From Rhea pennata (taxonomy: Eukaryota > Chordata > Aves > Rheiformes > Rheidae), in the NCBI RefSeq assembly GCF_028389875.1, contig NC_084669.1, forward strand, positions 6,719,501 through 6,783,500: DNA of 64,000 nt, read 5' to 3'. A model generated the notes under the pieces. The model made no database searches and was not told the origin of the DNA. It saw only the letters and a list, made by a program, of their open reading frames with translations. Positions 60,320-64,000 of this stretch are shown one piece after another; positions within the stretch are counted from its first letter, which is position 1, and the number at the start of each line of letters is the position of its first letter. Made by a program: the position numbers and the translations under genes.

Positions 60320-63300
60320 AAAGTGATTATACCTCATCATGTATCATCATGTATTTTTAATTTTGTCCAAGCAAAACCATGTTTATGTGGGGATAAATGC
60401 ATTAATGGTCACTACACCCCATTATAAAACTGTTCCATTAACTAAATTATTAAATTTTCAAAAATATTTGAAATTGTCACAGTGCATATCTCAAGATATT
60501 TGAGCCTATCACATGTAGAATTCTCAGGACCAGACTGCTTAAGAAAAGATCTGGAAGATGTGAACTTTGCAGACATGACAGTATTTTGTCTAATATGGGG
60601 AAACAATAAAATATACTAATTTCAGTGGTCAAAAATTACTTCTAACCAACTCTGACAGATAAACCTCCATGTATTGCTATAATTATACAATAATAGTGTT
60701 TGGATTATAGAATGTTGAATGTTGATGAAGTCAAATGAACTCTACATCAAGCTGTGTTTGATTCATGTTTAATTAAACTTTAAAATTTTCAGTTAAACTG
60801 AAAAGAATAAATCACAAATTATAAAATACTATGTTTAGATCATAGAACTAGTCAGGGCTGGTGCTGCTATTTAAAAAGATGCAGATGTTGCCTGATTAAA
60901 GCAATCTCCAGGAATAAAACAGTGTAGTGGTTAAATGGTATGAATGTGTCCATTTTCTTCTCCAGGAAAAGCTCAGAGACTCACCCTCCTGACTTGTGAG
61001 AAAGGCTGAGGATTGTCAACATGCTCAGCTGAAGTAGGGCCTACAAGAAACCTGTCAGTCTTCATGTGGGGGGCAGATGAACGCAGTAAGCTGCTTGCAT
61101 ATAGACTTTTTAATTGTTTCCTCTAACGTGCTTTTGTTCTGGAAAAAAAAAAAAAAGTTTAATGAGAACTGCTGACTAAAGACAGGGGCAATCAGAATGA
61201 AGGGGTGTTGCTCCAAACTGGGGACAGTCACAGCGCAAGACAAATCATGACCTTGGCTTCATGAGCCTTAATGCAGTCATGAAAGGGATCAAAATACACT
61301 TGCGAGCTATACGTTGGATGCCACAATACAATCTGAAATAGGAAAAGTACTAGAACTTTTATTTTGCTTTAGATGAAATGTATCTTGATTTTTTTCTTTC
61401 AAAAATCCGTGGGCTGTAGTTACTGGCAGGAATCATTACGTTTAAGCAAGCTTTCCTACTGTAGTAAAAAGGTACTGTTAAACTATGTAAGCCTACAAAA
61501 TAAAATTATTAGGTCAATGAAATGTAAGATTCAAAAGCTACCTGTTATTCAGAAGTTAATAAAAATTATACGTAGTTTACTGAGCATCCACTTCTTCCTG
61601 TTTTGCCAAGGAAGGACCAAAATGTTCTAAACATTGTCTGATCTTAAGTAGAATTATTAATGGCTTTAATTATGGTGTGATGAAGATTCTGCAAACTATT
61701 CCAATGCTTTTTGCCTAATCAAAGCCTCCTTTGCTGCAGTTTAAGCTTTGCTAGTTCTTTCACTATTGGACACAGGGACAATTTATTCCTTTCTTCGTCA
61801 TATTTGAAGATTTACAAATATCTCTCATCATTTCTGTCCAGATGATAGCCACATTAGCAGTAATATCTCCTTCCTTATGACTGCTCTCAGACTACTTCCA
61901 GTATATAATAGCTAATTTGGTGGGTCAACCAGGCATGTCTATAGGAAGTAGAGTCATTGTGTCCATCAGCGTTCAGTCACATGGCAAAGTTGCTGCCCAA
62001 GGCAGTAGGATGGAGGGCAAACTATGGCACTGATATAGGACTTTCACTAAGGACATGTACAGATTTACATAGAGAATTCAAAAGAGCTGAAGTCAGGTAT
62101 CTGAAAGTAGCTTTTAATTAGAGGTATTTTCCTTTTTGCTCAAAACTAATGTTAATTGAGGATGTGATATAGCTATCCAATATTTGGTTCATTCCTCTGA
62201 TACAAATTACATCTTTAACAAAATACCACTATGTGAAAGACTCACTTGCATGCTTAGAAATATTTCCCCATAAGGGAAGTGATTCTTTGAAGATAAGATA
62301 TTTGATTTAAACCAGTAATTTTGATTTGCAGATGCCTGTAGTACAAATGAAAATAGCATTAGGCTTCATTTTCCTAGTCATCTGTGGAGCACATAACAGT
62401 TTTCAACATGGGCTTTCTGCTTAAACTATTTGTTGCTATATGCTGTAGGACTTAAATTACTCATTAGTAACTTAAATTGTTTCTAGTAATTTAAGAAATC
62501 TACATAGGACTGTAAGCACTATCATATTTAGCATTTATGAGTGACCAAGAACAAGCATGTTTCTGCCTACTTAGTACCACAAAGAATGTGCTGGTGCACA
62601 GGAAGTGGTTTCAGAAGTTTGCTTCAACACTCACCCTCCTGCCCCCACCCCCAAATTCTTTAAAGGTTCAGTCTTTATAAGATGAATCACATCAACTTGT
62701 AAAGCTTTAAATGACAAATCATTCAGAAGAATGCAGTACAGTACAGATCATGCTAAAGTGACTTGTTTGAAAACCTTGCTTTTAAACTGTCTTTTGCCAA
62801 TTCTAATTCTTACTATCTTCTCTGGAATATATATATTTTTTTCCTAATTGGTCTTTTGAAGTGAATTCTGTATCGTCTTACCTGTTAATACTTTGATCAC
62901 GTGCTTAATATTGTGTAGTGGCTATGACAGGCAGCTCTCAGCCTTTCCCCCGCAAGCCTGTAAGTATGCACGTAGAACAAGAGAAGGGTCAGGAGTCATA
63001 TGCAGGAGCAGAAGCTTTTAAGATACAGTAGCAGTGTTCTTACGCAGGCGAAGGGGAGGAGCAGGTGCTGAAAACAGTAGCAAGGGGATATTTTGCTGTC
63101 TTGATGAATTCCGGGCATTGTCTTAGAACAAGGGAGCTTAACTTCTAGACCAGAGAGGAAATACAGGTGCATTGCAAGCACTATCAGAAACACCTCCAAT
63201 ACAGCCCTGTCAGTATTTCCCTTAAAGGGAAGTTTTAAGGTATTTTCCAAGGATGTTTCTTTCTTGCTTCTGTCTACATTAACAGCCATCTGGGTTAAAA

Positions 63301-64000
63301 TACACACAGTGAACTTCAGAATTTTATAAAAAGGCAACAAAAACATGAAAGAAAATTCTTTGTATAGCACTATATTCAAGCTTGATTCTAATTGGTGGCA
63401 GATACAGATTAAACCTATGTGGACTAGACGTTACAATATCTAATTAAACTTTAGCAGCTTAGAAGTCTGTAATGCAAGCCCTACAGAACAAATACAATAT
63501 GCAATTTTAGGATAAGGAAAATGTAGCTACTATAAGGTCAGCTGTAGCCACTACAGTGGTATTTAATAAAAGTCCCTTTACATTTAGAATTAATGCTACC
63601 TTGAGATGAATTTGGGAAGATTCAAGAGAACACTGCCATATAGATTCAATTTCTCTATCCTCAGAGCTGCAGCTGTGCCAGTCAACAGTAGTTACAGGTA
63701 ATGAATCTTAGGCCTTCCTTTCCAGCTTATTTTGCACACCTTTCGAATTGATTCTTGACTGTCCTGCTTCCTGCTATCCTCCCCCCATTCTCTGTTGGGC
63801 AGCTGCTCAAAAGGAGTCCACACAAACACCTATAACCTGACTTCCCTAGCTCCCTTTTTTCTGTCTGCACTCATTCCCCTTCATTTTCCTAGTGATTCCC
63901 TGTTTGTGCTTGCATAAATTTTTCTTCACCTCCCTTGTTTGATAACAGCTGTTTGGCAGGGCAACCCCTGGGTTTCCTTCTCTATCCAAACTCTAGGTGA
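60320..64000. other. Intergenic, apart from one old LINE remnant no gene recognised
   Basis: AT-rich with only short open frames on both strands (longest 127 codons, unlike any family I know). In human the next gene beyond EIF3A is NANOS1; no NANOS zinc-finger exon or CpG island is visible up to the window end. Confidence 0.55.
61650..61880 (-). mobile_element. Ancient CR1/L3-like LINE 3' fragment
   Basis: Plus-strand pieces in the right order: AAAGCCTCCTTTGCTGCAGT then TTAAGC, ATTGGACACAGGGACAATTT then ATTCCTTTCTT, and CATATTTGAAGATTTACAAA. These match the reversed 3' segment of ancient CR1/L3 elements, the same part as in the copy at 50540-50900. Boundaries approximate. Confidence 0.58.

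Noticed and set aside
1-64000. CRISPR array, bacterial operon, prophage or tRNA/rRNA gene
   Set aside because: The window is spliced vertebrate DNA; regularly spaced repeats are coding tandem repeats or microsatellites, and no cloverleaf or rRNA text was found by eye.

Overview
The window is vertebrate nuclear DNA from a bird, or a very close sauropsid relative. Two lines of evidence support this. It carries CR1 non-LTR retrotransposons with the typical 3' end (repeats of the ATTCTATGATTCT type), and it holds three spliced genes in the order and orientation known from human 10q26: SFXN4, DENND10 (FAM45A) and EIF3A. Species cannot be decided from the sequence. No bacterial, viral or CRISPR feature was seen.

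Layout. (1) 1-990: 5'-cut CR1 copy inside an SFXN4 intron. (2) 1207-4784, + strand: the last four coding exons of a sideroflexin, SFXN4 by synteny, with a candidate poly(A) signal at 5099. (3) 5105-10676: no gene recognised; the part next to 10676 is probably DENND10 3' UTR. (4) 10677-18342, - strand: all nine coding exons of DENND10 (354 codons plus stop), starting in a CpG island. (5) 18700-21060: AT-rich spacer between two divergent CpG islands. (6) 21606-57455, + strand: all 22 coding exons of EIF3A, 1,345 codons plus stop. Its long introns hold CR1 copies, old CR1/L3-like fragments, microsatellites and two H/ACA snoRNA-like genes. (7) 57456-64000: EIF3A 3' UTR with two poly(A) signals, a minus-strand CR1 (59032-60310), one older CR1/L3-like remnant and otherwise nothing recognised.

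Exon borders were found by reading GT/AG sites and checking that codon phase closes across every junction. All three gene models keep one open frame. EIF3A is the large scaffold subunit of translation initiation factor eIF3: an N-terminal helical part, a PCI domain, a long charged coiled region and a D/R-rich ten-residue tandem repeat. DENND10 is a DENN-domain protein of late endosomes. SFXN4 is an inner mitochondrial membrane protein.

The most interesting signal is in EIF3A introns 8 and 9. Each contains a two-hairpin RNA with H and ACA boxes and the same 3' pocket sequences. Human EIF3A is known to host SNORA19, so these look like a pair of SNORA19-type paralogues in neighbouring introns. 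Other points of interest are a 120-bp higher-order repeat in the EIF3A repeat exon, a competing in-intron splice acceptor at DENND10 exon 2 that would give an early stop, and several deeply decayed CR1/L3-like elements.
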